A stretch of DNA of 44,690 bases from Akkermansia muciniphila (GCA_945903605.1 CAMDOH010000014.1:1-44690), one strand, 5' to 3'; positions 16,568-25,817 are shown, counted from the stretch's first letter. Made by a program: numbers and translations. Notes: generated by a model from the sequence alone, not told the origin.

Positions 16568-17355
16568 ATTTCCTCGAGCTTGGCAGTGTCGATGTTGAGT
16601 TTGATTTTTGCGGTGGTCTGCAATTCTCCCCGGACGGTCTGCACTTCGTGGATGGTGCCGACGGGAATTCCTTTCGGGAACACGCCGCCCATGCCGCTGG
16701 TGATTACGGTGTGACCGGGGCGTGCGGCGCAGTTCGCAGGTAGATAGGCGATTCGTGCGGTGCGATGATCCATGAATGAATCGGTGCCGCCGATGAGTAC
16801 GCCTGTCTCACGGGTCTCGACGATGAGGATGGCGACGCGGCAGTTGTTGTCGCCCACGAGTGCGACTTGTGAAGTGCGCGCTGTCGGCAGTCGGATTTTT
16901 CCGACCAACCCTTCGGTGGTGAGCACGGGAAGGTTTTCTTTGATGCCGTCATTTGTGCCCAAGTCGATCTGGAGCGTCTGCCACCAAGTGGAGGTGTCGC
17001 GACCAATGGCGCGGGCGAGTCTGTATTTGCGCGGGGCAGGGGGGCGTAGTTGGAGTTGTTGCTGGAGTCGCGTGTTTTCGCGAGTGGTTTCGCGCAAGCG
17101 GTCGATCTCGGTTCGAAGTAAAAGATTGGTTGAACGCAGATCGTGTAATTCGGTGAGGATTGCCGTTCGTGGGATAGACAGATCAACGGTGCCGGCGGCG
17201 GTGGATTGAGCGGCTTTTTGTGCGGCTGAGAGTGGCAGGAAAAAGGCGGCAAAGAAACGCTTGATGCGGTCGGTGCTGGACGGGGGAAGGCTGAGGCAGA
17301 ACCCAGCGAGGGTCAGCACCAACAACCAAGTAAATTGTTTGCGACGGTTCTCCAT
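16549..17355 (-). CDS. mreC: Rod shape-determining protein MreC
   Basis: 268 aa. An N-terminal membrane anchor (about residues 8-24) is followed by a coiled coil (about 65-100, rich in Leu/Arg/Glu with R-S-T-N-L-L-L-R) and the two beta-barrel domains, including G-T-N-D-G-I-K-E-N-L-P-V and G-M-G-G-V-F-P-K-G-I-P-V-G. These are typical MreC segments. MreC bridges MreB and the periplasmic synthases and activates PBP2. It is 43 bp downstream of mreB. Confidence 0.94.
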   Translation of the reverse strand: MENRRKQFTWLLVLTLAGFCLSLPPSSTDRIKRFFAAFFLPLSAAQKAAQSTAAGTVDLSIPRTAILTELHDLRSTNLLLRTEIDRLRETTRENTRLQQQLQLRPPAPRKYRLARAIGRDTSTWWQTLQIDLGTNDGIKENLPVLTTEGLVGKIRLPTARTSQVALVGDNNCRVAILIVETRETGVLIGGTDSFMDHRTARIAYLPANCAARPGHTVITSGMGGVFPKGIPVGTIHEVQTVRGELQTTAKIKLNIDTAKLEEMWVMLP

Positions 17356-17398
17356 CGTTCACGGGCCGGTTGGCCACGCGAACGCACTTTCGGGGAAA

Positions 17399-18427
17399 TC
17401 AATTTCGGTCGGATGTAGCGACACGTTTCAAAAACTCGATGGATTGCAGCACCTTGCCTGTTCCCTCGGCGACGGATACGAGCGGGTCGCTGGCGAGAGT
17501 GACGGGCAGCTTGGTCTCTTTGGAGACGAGTTGGTCAATGTTTCGCAATAATGCGCCACCACCGGACATGACGATGCCGCGATCGACGAGATCGCCGGAG
17601 AGTTCCGGTGGGCATTGTTCCAAGGTGGCGCGAATGGCGTTGATGATGCTGGCCAGAGGTTCTTTGAGAGATTCTCTGATTTCCTCGGACTTCACGAGGA
17701 CAGTCCGTGGAAGGCCGCCTTGCAGGTCGCGGCCCTTGACCTCCATTGTGAGTTCGTCAGCCAGCGTAAATGCCGAGCCGATTCTCATCTTGATTTCCTC
17801 GGCGGTGCGTTCGCCGATCAACATATTGTGCGCGCGTTTCATGTAGCTGGTGATGGTCTCATCGAACTCGTCGCCGCCCACGCGCAGGCTGCGGGAAAGT
17901 ACGATGCCGGCCAGCGAGATGATGGCTATCTCGCAAGTGCCACCGCCAATATCCACCACCATATTCCCAGCTGGTTCTGCCACAGGCAGCCCAGCACCAA
18001 TGGCCGCGGCCATGGGTTGCGGGATGAGGTACACTTCACGCGCTCCGGCGTGGGTGACCGAATCTTTGACCGCGCGCCGTTCCACCTCGGTAATTCCAGA
18101 GGGGACTGCGACAACCACCCGGGGTTGTGTGAGTTTGCGGTTATGAACCTTGGTGATGAAATAACGGAGCATCTGTTCGGTGATGTCGAAGTCGGCGATG
18201 ACGCCGTCCTTCATAGGCCGGATGGCCTGGATGTTCACCGGGGTTCGCCCGAGCATTCGCTTGGCCTCGGTGCCGACTGCAAGGACATTCTTCGTGCCCG
18301 TTTGTACGGCCACGACAGAAGGCTCTCGCAGGACGATGCCACGGTCCCGCACATAGACGAGGGAATTAGCTGTGCCGAGATCGATTCCGATGTCGTTCGA
18401 AAAATAACTCTTTATGAGGGCGAACAT
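17399..18427 (-). CDS. mreB: Rod shape-determining actin homologue MreB
   Basis: 342 aa, full length. Phosphate-1 loop D-L-G-T-A-N-S near residue 16, then I-V-L-R-E-P-S-V-V-A. The phosphate-2 region is V-V-D-I-G-G-G-T, and the adenosine motif is M-S-G-G-G-A-L-L-R. It forms membrane-associated filaments that position the elongasome on the cytoplasmic face. It is the first gene of the operon mreB-mreC-mreD-mrdA-rodA-rng and has a promoter-like sequence immediately upstream. Confidence 0.97.
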   Translation of the reverse strand: MFALIKSYFSNDIGIDLGTANSLVYVRDRGIVLREPSVVAVQTGTKNVLAVGTEAKRMLGRTPVNIQAIRPMKDGVIADFDITEQMLRYFITKVHNRKLTQPRVVVAVPSGITEVERRAVKDSVTHAGAREVYLIPQPMAAAIGAGLPVAEPAGNMVVDIGGGTCEIAIISLAGIVLSRSLRVGGDEFDETITSYMKRAHNMLIGERTAEEIKMRIGSAFTLADELTMEVKGRDLQGGLPRTVLVKSEEIRESLKEPLASIINAIRATLEQCPPELSGDLVDRGIVMSGGGALLRNIDQLVSKETKLPVTLASDPLVSVAEGTGKVLQSIEFLKRVATSDRN

Positions 18428-18447
18428 GCTCGCTTAAAACTGCGGTG

Positions 18448-18475
18448 ACGATACGCAGGGACAGGTGGGGGTCAA
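18448..18475 (-). promoter_or_regulatory. Candidate sigma70-type promoter of the mre operon
   Basis: Read on the minus strand, TTGACC (18475-18470) is followed after 16 bp by TATCGT (18453-18448). This is a reasonable -35/-10 pair, 21 bp before the mreB ATG. The short leader it would give leaves little room for other elements. Confidence 0.5.
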
Positions 18476-18502
18476 GGATGCTTTGTTGGAAATAATTATC
18501 AG

Positions 18503-18577
<75 letters not shown>

Positions 18578-18589
18578 AAACGGGCGGAC

Positions 18590-18618
18590 ATTTGGCATGG
18601 TTGGAGAGCGACTGTCAA
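18590..18618 (-). promoter_or_regulatory. Possible promoter of the tRNA gene
   Basis: On the minus strand a perfect TTGACA (18618-18613) is followed 17 bp later by CCAAAT, a weak -10. It lies 12 bp before the tRNA 5' end. The strong -35 supports it and the poor -10 weakens it. Confidence 0.3.
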
Positions 18619-18737
18619 ATCCTAACCAGAAATTCAGGGTTGTTGAGTGTGATTCTTCAGTGAAGGGTGCCGTGAAAGAATTAGTGCTTTACAAGAAGTG
18701 CCCGGGATGAAATCTTCCCGCCTTTGAAAGACTAGGA

Positions 18738-18998
18738 ATGGAAAGAATGACTCTATCGGAATCAACTCGAGCCTGCCGTCGCAACGAAAAAGACACAGGC
18801 TCATCGGATGTGCAGGTCGCCTTGCTCTCCGATCGTATCAAGCAACTCGAAGGCCATTTGCTCACGCATAAGAAAGACATCAGCTCTCGGCACGGACTGC
18901 GATTGATCATCGCCCGCCGGAAGCGTCTGCTCGGATTTCTTAACCGAACCCAGCCAGACCGTTTCGTCTTTGTTAAACAGAAGCTCGGCCTGCGTTAG
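18738..18998 (+). CDS. rpsO: 30S ribosomal protein S15
   Basis: 86 aa, close to the usual 88-89. The conserved core G-S-S-D-V-Q-V-A-L-L-S-D-R-I is followed by L-E-G-H-L-L-T-H-K-K-D, then S-R-H-G-L-R-L-I-I-A-R-R-K-R-L-L, ending in a short basic tail. It is a primary 16S rRNA binder that organises the central domain of the 30S subunit. It precedes pnp, as in many bacteria. ATG 18738 is used; an ATG three codons later is also possible. Confidence 0.95.
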   Translation: MERMTLSESTRACRRNEKDTGSSDVQVALLSDRIKQLEGHLLTHKKDISSRHGLRLIIARRKRLLGFLNRTQPDRFVFVKQKLGLR

Positions 18999-19002
18999 GC
19001 CG
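18986..19002 (+). promoter_or_regulatory. Hairpin across the rpsO stop codon
   Basis: A perfect 6-bp stem CGGCCT/AGGCCG with loop GCGTT contains the TAG stop of rpsO. A T-run (TTTTTT) follows, but only 13 nt after the stem, so it is not a textbook terminator. It may stabilise the rpsO 3' end or mark partial termination before pnp. Confidence 0.4.
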
Positions 19003-19113
19003 CTCGTCTGACACCGTTTTTTCCCTTCCAACTGGTAGCGGTCGGATAGATGTTCGCCCGCTCCACCAACCGAACGCGGATACAAGAAACCATGCCGGAG
19101 TGATTTCATCCAA

Positions 19114-19130
19114 CTGCCTCGCGCAGGCGG
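19114..19130 (+). promoter_or_regulatory. Hairpin in the pnp leader
   Basis: CTGCCT and AGGCGG form a 6-bp stem (one G-T pair) around CGCGC, about 38 nt before the pnp start. The 169-bp rpsO-pnp gap (18999-19167) otherwise shows no recognised element. In E. coli the equivalent leader is cut by RNase III and bound by PNPase for autocontrol; whether that holds here is inference. Confidence 0.3.
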
Positions 19131-19167
19131 CTGAATGAAGTTCCTCCGGAAAACTCAATAGCAATAC

Positions 19168-21312
19168 ATGTCATATAAAGTCACGCCTCATGTCGGAGGC
19201 AAAGAAATCACAATTGAAACCGGAAATTTGGCCAAACAAGCCGACGGTTCAGTTACAGTTCAGATGGGCGAGACCGTCATTCTCGTCGCAGCCGTCGCGG
19301 CAACTACTGCAAAGGAAGGGCAAGACTTCTTTCCTTTGACCGTGGATTATCGCGAGCGCGCGGCCGCTGCCGGACAAATCCCAGGCAGCTATTTTAAACG
19401 TGAAGGTCGTCCGAGTGAAAAAGAAATTCTTACAAGCCGACTGACCGATCGGCCGATTCGTCCGCTCTTTCCCAAGGGCTGGTACAATGAAGTTCAAGTG
19501 CAGAGCGTCCTGCTGGGTGCTGACGGCGAAAACGATCCGGACATCTTGAGCATCCTTGGTGCTTCGGCGGCGTTGGTTGTCAGCGATATTCCGTGGGACG
19601 GCCCGTTGGGCGCGGTCCGCGTTGGTCGCGTGGGTGGAGAATTTGTCGCCAACCCAAGTCATACTCAGCGCGCGCAGAGTGATCTGGATCTCGTCTACGT
19701 GGGCAGCGAGACGGAGATCGTGATGTTCGAGGGAGCCGCGGAAGAGTTGTCCGAAGAAGATTTCATCGCTGCGTTGAAATACGCACAAGAATGCTGCGTG
19801 CCGTTGATCAAGGCTCAGAAAGAACTGGGCAAGCTTTGCGGCAAGACCAAGCGCCAGATTGACGTGTTCGTGGTGCCGGACGAAATTCTTGAAACAGCCA
19901 AGAAGCTGGCTGGCGAACGGATGGTTCCTGCTCTGCTCACTCCGGCCAAGCTCGCTCGCGAGGCTGCCTGCAAAGCGATTCAAAATGAGGTCGGCGCGAA
20001 ACTGATCGAGAAATTTGGCGCGGACAAAGTGACCAAGTTTGTCTTGAGCCAGGCATTTTACTACATCCAGAAGGAAACTGTCCGCTCTCTGATCTTGGAT
20101 CAAGGCAAGCGTCTTGACGGTCGTGCGCCTGGTGATATCCGTCAGATCATTTCGGAAGTGGGAGTCATTGCCCGCTCGCATGGCTCGGCGGTTTTTTCCC
20201 GCGGCGAGACGCAGGCGTTGGTGCTGGCCACGTTGGGCACGCCCGATGACACACAGTCGTTTGATAACTACGCCGGTGGTGAAACGGAAAAGAAGTTCAT
20301 TCTCCACTACAACTTCCCCAATTTCTCGGTGGGAGAAACGGGAAGAATCAGCGGCCCGGGCCGTCGCGAGATCGGTCACGGTGCGCTCGCCGAGAGATCG
20401 GTGCGCCCGTTGATTCCCAAGGTGGATTATCCTTACACACTCCGCGTCACATGCGAGATCCTGGAATCCAATGGTTCCTCATCGATGGCGTCAGTCTGCG
20501 GCGCGTCACTCGCGTTGATGGATGCAGGCGTGCCGTTGATCCGGCCAGTCGCAGGCATCAGCATCGGTATTTGCACGGAATACAAGGACGGTCACATTTC
20601 ACGTCATCAATTATTGACGGACATCATCGGCTGGGAAGATGCGTTCTGTGACATGGACTGCAAAATCGCTGGCACCGAAAAGGGGATCACCGGATTCCAG
20701 CTCGACCTGAAACTGCGCGGTTTGCCGCAGGGCATCATGGATGAGACGATCTGGATGGCGAAAGCAGCTCGATTGAAAATATTGGGCGAGATGGCCAAGG
20801 CCATCGCTGCGCCCCGCACCGAGTTGAGCAAGTACGCGCCGCGCATCGAAGTGTTGAAGATCAACCCCGAGAAGATTGGTGCGTTGATCGGACCTGGTGG
20901 CAAAAACATCAAGCGGCTCTGCGAAGAGTCCGGCTGCGAAATCAATATTGAAGACGACGGCAAAGTGACTGTGTTCTCCATTTCCGGTGAGGGAATGAAG
21001 ATCGCGCGCGAAGCCATCATGGGCACTGGAGCCGAAGCTGAAGTCGGCAAGATTTACAAAGGCAAGGTTGTCACCATCAAAGAATTTGGCGCCTTCGTCG
21101 AATTCCTGCCCGGTCAAGACGGCCTCTGCCACATCAGTGAGCTGGCCAACTTCCGCGTGAAGCGGACAGAAGACGTTGTCAAATTGGGCGACGATATTTT
21201 TGTCAAATGCCTCGGAGTGGACGATCGCGGTAAAGTTCGTCTCTCCCGCAGAGCAGCGATGGCCGAACTCGACGAGAAAGAAGCGCCGGCACAAGCCCCT
21301 GCAGCCAGCTAG
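19168..21312 (+). CDS. pnp: Polynucleotide phosphorylase
   Basis: 714 aa, standard length and domain order: RNase PH domain 1, alpha-helical linker, RNase PH domain 2, KH and S1. In domain 2, S-S-M-A-S-V-C-G and [11 protein letters not shown] keep the two catalytic aspartates and Lys. The neighbouring D of the usual D-E-D is Trp here. The KH motif is I-G-P-G-G-K-N-I, and the S1 domain begins G-K-I-Y-K-G-K-V with F-G-A-F-V-E-F. It is a 3'-5' phosphorolytic exoribonuclease in mRNA decay. It follows rpsO by 169 bp. Confidence 0.97.
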   Translation: MSYKVTPHVGGKEITIETGNLAKQADGSVTVQMGETVILVAAVAATTAKEGQDFFPLTVDYRERAAAAGQIPGSYFKREGRPSEKEILTSRLTDRPIRPLFPKGWYNEVQVQSVLLGADGENDPDILSILGASAALVVSDIPWDGPLGAVRVGRVGGEFVANPSHTQRAQSDLDLVYVGSETEIVMFEGAAEELSEEDFIAALKYAQECCVPLIKAQKELGKLCGKTKRQIDVFVVPDEILETAKKLAGERMVPALLTPAKLAREAACKAIQNEVGAKLIEKFGADKVTKFVLSQAFYYIQKETVRSLILDQGKRLDGRAPGDIRQIISEVGVIARSHGSAVFSRGETQALVLATLGTPDDTQSFDNYAGGETEKKFILHYNFPNFSVGETGRISGPGRREIGHGALAERSVRPLIPKVDYPYTLRVTCEILESNGSSSMASVCGASLALMDAGVPLIRPVAGISIGICTEYKDGHISRHQLLTDIIGWEDAFCDMDCKIAGTEKGITGFQLDLKLRGLPQGIMDETIWMAKAARLKILGEMAKAIAAPRTELSKYAPRIEVLKINPEKIGALIGPGGKNIKRLCEESGCEINIEDDGKVTVFSISGEGMKIAREAIMGTGAEAEVGKIYKGKVVTIKEFGAFVEFLPGQDGLCHISELANFRVKRTEDVVKLGDDIFVKCLGVDDRGKVRLSRRAAMAELDEKEAPAQAPAAS

Positions 21313-21365
21313 CGCTCCACATCCTGTCTTGATTGGCTGCTTGGCTCTGGATTAAATCCAACCAC

Positions 21366-22721
21366 GTGGCGAACCAGCACACAATTCGTGAACCGGCAAC
21401 CTTTGCGGGCATAGGCCTGCATGGTGGGAATCGGGTTACGATGACGTTTCAACCAGCACCTGTTGGTCGTGGAATCCAATTCAAGCGAATGGATTTGGCC
21501 GGCCACCCGCTGGTTGAAGCCTCTGTTGATTTGGTTGATGACACACAGCGATCGACCTCCCTCGCCAAAGGCAACATCAAGATTCATACGGTGGAACACG
21601 TCCTGGCTGCCTTTTCTGGAATGGGTGTGGACAATGCCATTGTCGAGATCGACGCCAGCGAACCCCCCATATCAGATGGCAGCTCGGACGAGTTTTGTCG
21701 GATGATCGAGAAGTCCGGCTTGGTCGCACAAACCGAAAGCCGCGAGATTTTTCATCTCGTCGAGCCGATCGAACTGGAGATGGGCGACACTGTGATCAGC
21801 GCCTTTCCCCATCGCACACTCAAGATCACCTGCACCAGTTCTGATAATCGCGGCCGATTCACCGAGATGTTCAGCCTCGAACTATCGCCAGAAACTTGGC
21901 GGCGCGAACTTTCACGCGCCCGCACATTTTGTTACTTCGAGGAGATCGCCACCCTTTCCAAAAGCGGACTTATTCGCGGCGGTGGATTGGAGAATGCCAT
22001 CATCATCCGCGAAGATGCCGTGCTCACCAACGAGCCGTTGCGCTACACCAATGAATTTGTCCGGCACAAGATGCTCGATATTCTCGGCGATCTTTCATTG
22101 GCCGGTCGCCCGATTGCCGCGCACATCATCGCGGTCCGTCCCAGTCACACTGCCAATTGCGAAATGGCTCGCCGCCTTCGCGCGCAGATGAATCGGCCAG
22201 TGCGTTTGGCGCAGACTTTTGCGCCGCCAGAAATCTCAACCACAACCGACAACGGCAACAACAGCCCGAACCCAAGCCAATCCACTGTCATGAATATCGA
22301 GCAAGTGATGCAAACTCTGCCGCATCGGTACCCGTTCCTGATGGTGGACAAGGTGACGCGTATCGATGGCAACAAAATCACCGCAGTAAAAAATGTCAGC
22401 ATTGGCGAGCCGTATTTTGCCGGTCATTTTCCGGATCATCCGATTATGCCAGGCGTGCTTCAACTCGAAGCGATCGCGCAGGCGGCTGGAATTCTCATGC
22501 TCAAACAAGCTGAGAATGCGGGTAAACTCGCCTACTTCATGGCCGCCGACGAAGTGAAATGGCGCAAGCCAGTCCGTCCGGGCGACACACTTGTCATCGA
22601 AGTGGAACTGACGCGTGTTCGTGGAAAAGTTGGCAAAGCCAAAGGCGTCTGCTCCGTCAACGGCGAAGAGGTGAGCGAGGCGCTGGTGACATTTTCGCTT
22701 GTGGATTCCAAATCGACATGA
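21366..22721 (+). CDS. lpxC/fabZ: Bifunctional LpxC deacetylase / FabZ dehydratase
   Basis: 451 aa from the GTG at 21366, whose product starts M-A-N-Q-H-T-I and fits LpxC; a TTG at 21333 is the longer alternative. Residues 1-285 are LpxC: H-T-V-E-H-V-L-A-A (Glu77, His78) and R-H-K-M-L-D give the zinc and catalytic residues. A Thr/Asn/Pro-rich linker follows, and FabZ begins at Met309 with L-P-H-R-Y-P-F-L and G-H-F-P-D-H-P-I-M-P-G plus the catalytic Glu in Q-L-E-A-I-A-Q. LpxC makes the committed step of lipid A synthesis; FabZ dehydrates 3-hydroxyacyl-ACP, which competes for the same acyl pool. The fusion is known in Bacteroidota and the PVC group. It overlaps lpxA by ATGA. Confidence 0.96.
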   Translation: MANQHTIREPATFAGIGLHGGNRVTMTFQPAPVGRGIQFKRMDLAGHPLVEASVDLVDDTQRSTSLAKGNIKIHTVEHVLAAFSGMGVDNAIVEIDASEPPISDGSSDEFCRMIEKSGLVAQTESREIFHLVEPIELEMGDTVISAFPHRTLKITCTSSDNRGRFTEMFSLELSPETWRRELSRARTFCYFEEIATLSKSGLIRGGGLENAIIIREDAVLTNEPLRYTNEFVRHKMLDILGDLSLAGRPIAAHIIAVRPSHTANCEMARRLRAQMNRPVRLAQTFAPPEISTTTDNGNNSPNPSQSTVMNIEQVMQTLPHRYPFLMVDKVTRIDGNKITAVKNVSIGEPYFAGHFPDHPIMPGVLQLEAIAQAAGILMLKQAENAGKLAYFMAADEVKWRKPVRPGDTLVIEVELTRVRGKVGKAKGVCSVNGEEVSEALVTFSLVDSKST

Positions 22722-23494
22722 CCGCCGACATTCATCCAACTGCGATCGTTCATCCGCGAGCCACCATTGCAGGGGATTGCGTGATCGGACCGTATTCTGT
22801 CATCGGCGAACACGTCACAATCGGCAACAATTGCAAGCTGCACTCGCACGTCATCATCGATGGCCACACACAACTCGGGAGCCACAACGAGATTTATCCA
22901 TTTTCCAGTATCGGTCTCCGATCGCAGGATTTGAAATGGAAAGGTGGCATCACACGCACCCAGATCGGAAGCCACAATATCATCCGGGAATTTGCCTCCA
23001 TCCACAGCGCCACCGGCGACAACGATGCGACCGTCATCGGTTCGAACAACGTGATGTTGGCCTACAGCCATGTCGCTCACGATTGTCAGCTTGGCAGCCA
23101 CATCATCATGTCCAATTCGGCGACACTCGGAGGCCATGTCATCGTTGAAGATCATGCCGTGATCAGCGGGTGCGCTGCCGTCCATCAATTTTGTCGCATC
23201 GGCACGATGGCCATCATCGGCGGTTGCTCGAAAGTCGTGCAGGACGTTCCGCCCTTCATGCTCGCCGATGGCAATCCCGCCGAGACGCGCACCGTTAATA
23301 AAATTGGGCTGGAGCGCAACGGCGTCAGCGTCGAAGCGCAGGAAGCATTGAAGAAGTGCTACAAGCTTTTGTTCCGCGAAGGGCTGACCATCGCGATTGT
23401 GCTGGCAAAGATTGAAAACGAAGTGCCGCTACTCCCCGAAGTGAAGCACCTCATCCAATTCATCCGAAGTAGCGAGCGTGGCATCAGCAAGTAG
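22718..23494 (+). CDS. lpxA: UDP-N-acetylglucosamine O-acyltransferase LpxA
   Basis: 258 aa, the usual length. The N-terminal left-handed beta helix is built of hexapeptide repeats (I-H-P-T-A-I-V-H-P, I-G-P-Y-S-V, I-G-N-N-C-K). The catalytic-loop His lies in Y-S-H-V-A-H-D-C. The C-terminal helical domain starts near N-K-I-G-L-E-R-N-G. It performs the first acylation of lipid A synthesis. ATG 22718 forms an ATGA overlap with the lpxC/fabZ stop, implying translational coupling. The longer upstream reading has non-LpxA sequence and is rejected as the start. Confidence 0.96.
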   Translation: MTADIHPTAIVHPRATIAGDCVIGPYSVIGEHVTIGNNCKLHSHVIIDGHTQLGSHNEIYPFSSIGLRSQDLKWKGGITRTQIGSHNIIREFASIHSATGDNDATVIGSNNVMLAYSHVAHDCQLGSHIIMSNSATLGGHVIVEDHAVISGCAAVHQFCRIGTMAIIGGCSKVVQDVPPFMLADGNPAETRTVNKIGLERNGVSVEAQEALKKCYKLLFREGLTIAIVLAKIENEVPLLPEVKHLIQFIRSSERGISK

Positions 23495-23555
23495 AACGCC
23501 CGCGCTCGGTATTTTGATGATGAGCACTTCATAATCCTGTAGTGGATTGCGAATC

Positions 23556-23954
23556 ATGCAGCCCAACTCTGCATTGCGGCTTGATGACAATTCTATGAAC
23601 TCAACCAAAGAATATATCCGGCGTGAGTTGTCCGAAGTGAAGCCGTGGACGGAGACCTGCGGCCAGATCAGGCCGCTCATCGAGGAGGCCCATCGCGCTG
23701 CCGGCGAGGTGCATCATCTGGAGATCACTGATGCCACGTTGCATTATCACGAACGGACCGATGAGTTCTATTACATCCTCGGCGGTCAGGGGCGTATGAG
23801 TCTGGATGATGCGGAGATTGAACTGCACGAGGGGGTGGTGGTTTACGTTCCACGCGGCGTTAAACACCGTGCGTGGGGCAATTTGAAGGCGCTCGTCATC
23901 TGCATCCCCAACGGCGTGCTGCACGATATCCACGAAGTGAAACCGAGTGTTTAA
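23556..23954 (+). CDS. Small cupin-domain protein
   Basis: 132 aa from ATG 23556; ATG 23595 is an alternative start that still contains the whole domain. The cupin motif 1 is seen as H-Y-H-E-R-T-D-E-F-Y-Y-I-L with metal-binding His, His, Glu, and motif 2 as V-P-R-G-V-K-H-R-A-W. It is a single-domain cupin of the kind often annotated as mannose-6-phosphate-isomerase-like, but there is no evidence for that activity. It lies downstream of lpxA by about 60 bp and may be read through with it. Confidence 0.85.
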   Translation: MQPNSALRLDDNSMNSTKEYIRRELSEVKPWTETCGQIRPLIEEAHRAAGEVHHLEITDATLHYHERTDEFYYILGGQGRMSLDDAEIELHEGVVVYVPRGVKHRAWGNLKALVICIPNGVLHDIHEVKPSV

Positions 23955-23969
23955 GGATATCCAGACAAC

Positions 23970-24407
23970 ATGAAAAAACTCCTCTACATCTGCCTAGCGC
24001 TTGGCGCTTCTCTGAATACGTTGGTTGCCGAATTGCCTGTCGCCGACGCCAAAGCGATTCAGGGAAAATGGTCGCCTGCCAAAGCCGAGTTGGCTGGAAA
24101 TCCGCTGCCAGACGCTATCTTAAAAACCATCAGCCTCAAACTGGACAATGAGAAGTATGAAGTTTTTGTCGGAGAAAAACCTGACCGTGGCACTTACACG
24201 ATTGATCCGGTCAGCAAGCCCAAGAGCATCCGCATCACCGGCACGGAAGGCCCCAATATCGGCAAGACTTTCCCTGCGATTTACGAATTGAACGGCGACA
24301 CTCTTCGAATCTGCTACGACCTCTCTGGCGCGAAACGTCCCGCCGAATTCAAGACCGTTGCGGGCACGCAACTTTATCTGGTGACTTATCAACGCAAGAA
24401 GAAGTAA
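23970..24407 (+). CDS. Exported TIGR03067-domain protein
   Basis: 145 aa with a signal peptide (M-K-K start, hydrophobic core, cleavage near V-A-E around residue 20). The mature part has the TIGR03067 pattern: I-Q-G-K-W, a long beta region with G-T-Y-T-I-D, G-K-T-F-P-A-I-Y-E-L-N-G-D-T-L-R-I-C-Y-D, and a closing F-K-T-V. The family is frequent in Planctomycetota and Verrucomicrobiota; its function is unknown. It starts 15 bp after the cupin gene. Confidence 0.85.
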   Translation: MKKLLYICLALGASLNTLVAELPVADAKAIQGKWSPAKAELAGNPLPDAILKTISLKLDNEKYEVFVGEKPDRGTYTIDPVSKPKSIRITGTEGPNIGKTFPAIYELNGDTLRICYDLSGAKRPAEFKTVAGTQLYLVTYQRKKK

Positions 24408-24519
24408 CGGGGCGGCGAAAAGATGGGCGTATTTATTTTGCGGGAGCAGGCACCAACTCTGATTGCAAACGTGCCCTTTGCGATTGACTCAGCTGAATTT
24501 GGGACATTCTGCTCTTCAC

Positions 24520-24879
24520 ATGACAAAACAATCACAAGAGCGATTACTGAGGATGACCTTCGCGAGAGTCTATCCACTCTATGTCGCAAAGGCAGAAAAC
24601 AAAGGTCGTAAGAAGTCCGAAGTGGATGCCGTCATTTGCTGGCTGACCGGCTACAATCAGCGGCAGTTGGAAGGACAAGTGAAAAAGCAGAAGGACTTTG
24701 AAACTTTCTTCAAGGAAGCTCCGAAGCTGAATCCTTCGCGAACTCTGATCAAAGGTGTGATTTGCGGTATCCGAGTGGAAGACATCCAAGACCCGATGAT
24801 GCGGGACATCCGCTATCTGGATAAACTGGTCGATGAATTGGCAAAGGGGAAGGCGATGGAAAAGATTTTGAGGTGCTAG
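24520..24879 (+). CDS. DUF2200 family protein
   Basis: 119 aa. The chain matches the DUF2200 pattern closely: [40 protein letters not shown], and [18 protein letters not shown]. The family is soluble, of unknown function and patchily distributed, which may reflect transfer. ATG 24520 is chosen because conserved sequence starts just after it. Confidence 0.88.
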   Translation: MTKQSQERLLRMTFARVYPLYVAKAENKGRKKSEVDAVICWLTGYNQRQLEGQVKKQKDFETFFKEAPKLNPSRTLIKGVICGIRVEDIQDPMMRDIRYLDKLVDELAKGKAMEKILRC

Positions 24880-24907
24880 CCAAGCGCTGCAGCTTGTGGC
24901 GTTTTTA
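24879..24907 (+). terminator. Terminator after the DUF2200 gene
   Basis: GCCAAGC and GCTTGTGGC form a stem (GT bulge) around GCTGCA and are followed by GTTTTTA. It begins at the stop codon of the DUF2200 gene, in the convergent gap before the PHP phosphatase gene. Confidence 0.6.
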
Positions 24908-24945
24908 GAGTGATCAGCGGGGTCGGATTGACGGTGGCTCCTGTT

Positions 24946-25755
24946 TCAGGATGGGAATAGGGGAACCACCTCGGCTCGGCGTTGGGTGAAGCGCAGGGAG
25001 TGTTTGTAGCCGATGCTGTGGGCGAGTTCGATGGCATCTTTCAAGTTCATCCCGACTTCGCCGATGGCATGGGCGTCGGAGCCGAAGGTGATGGGGACGC
25101 CGAGGCGAAAGGCAGCGTCGAGAAGGGTGGGGTTCGGATAAATCTCACGGCAGTTTTTGCGCAAGCCGGCGGTGTTGAGTTCGATGGCAGTGCCTGTCTT
25201 CTTCGCAGCAGTGAGGAAGCGTTCGTAGAGGGGGGTGCAATCCTGCTTCGGTCGGTGGCCAAATTTCTTGGGGAGATCGGCGTGGCCGATGATTTCGAAG
25301 AGGCCGCTCGCGGCGGCCATTGTCAGTCGCTCGAAATAAACAGACCACACTTCGAAGGGGTCGCGACTGTTCCATTCGGAGAGTTTGGCGGGGTTGTCCA
25401 CATCCCACGAATCGGAGACGTAATGAACGGAGCCGATGAAGTAATCCCACGGATGACGCGAGGCGAGTTCGCGGATCCACTCTTCGTGGCCGGGTAGGTA
25501 ATCGACTTCGAGGGCGAGCTTGATGGTGAGTTGAGGATGCTCGCGCTGGGCGTGGCGGACTTTCTCCACGTATTCGTCAAGTTGATCGGAGCGCATGCGC
25601 CAGTTGTCGAAGTCGTCGCGCGGCATCGGGGAGTGGTCGGTGAATCCGATCTCGGTGAGGCCGAGTTCGACGGCGCGCGCGGCATACTCGGTCGGCTCGC
25701 CCGTGGCGTGGCGGCAGAGCGGCGTGTGCATGTGATAATCTGGCGGCAATCGCAC
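24946..25755 (-). CDS. PHP-domain histidinol-phosphatase-like phosphoesterase
   Basis: 269 aa from a GTG start. PHP metal ligands are seen in order: H8-M-H10-T at the N-terminus, H15/H16-region C-R-H, F-T-D-H-S-P-M-P, S-V-H-Y-V, I-I-G-H-A-D-L-P-K-K-F-G, E-L-N-T-A-G, and G-S-D-A-H near the C-terminus. This is the HisK/HisJ type that hydrolyses histidinol phosphate in His synthesis. No other his gene is nearby, so another phosphoester is possible. It is divergent from purA. Confidence 0.9.
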   Translation of the reverse strand: MRLPPDYHMHTPLCRHATGEPTEYAARAVELGLTEIGFTDHSPMPRDDFDNWRMRSDQLDEYVEKVRHAQREHPQLTIKLALEVDYLPGHEEWIRELASRHPWDYFIGSVHYVSDSWDVDNPAKLSEWNSRDPFEVWSVYFERLTMAAASGLFEIIGHADLPKKFGHRPKQDCTPLYERFLTAAKKTGTAIELNTAGLRKNCREIYPNPTLLDAAFRLGVPITFGSDAHAIGEVGMNLKDAIELAHSIGYKHSLRFTQRRAEVVPLFPS

Positions 25756-25817
25756 GAGCGGAGTGTAGCGGGAAAAGCGATACAGTCACAGTCTCGAAAT
25801 GACTGGCCAAGGTTGGG

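Noticed and set aside
17615-18448. 277-aa open frame antisense to mreB
   Set aside because: MreB on the opposite strand is unambiguous and this product has no domain features.
19249-20379. 376-aa open frame antisense to pnp
   Set aside because: It lies wholly within a perfectly conserved PNPase gene and its product has no family resemblance; it follows from codon bias of pnp.
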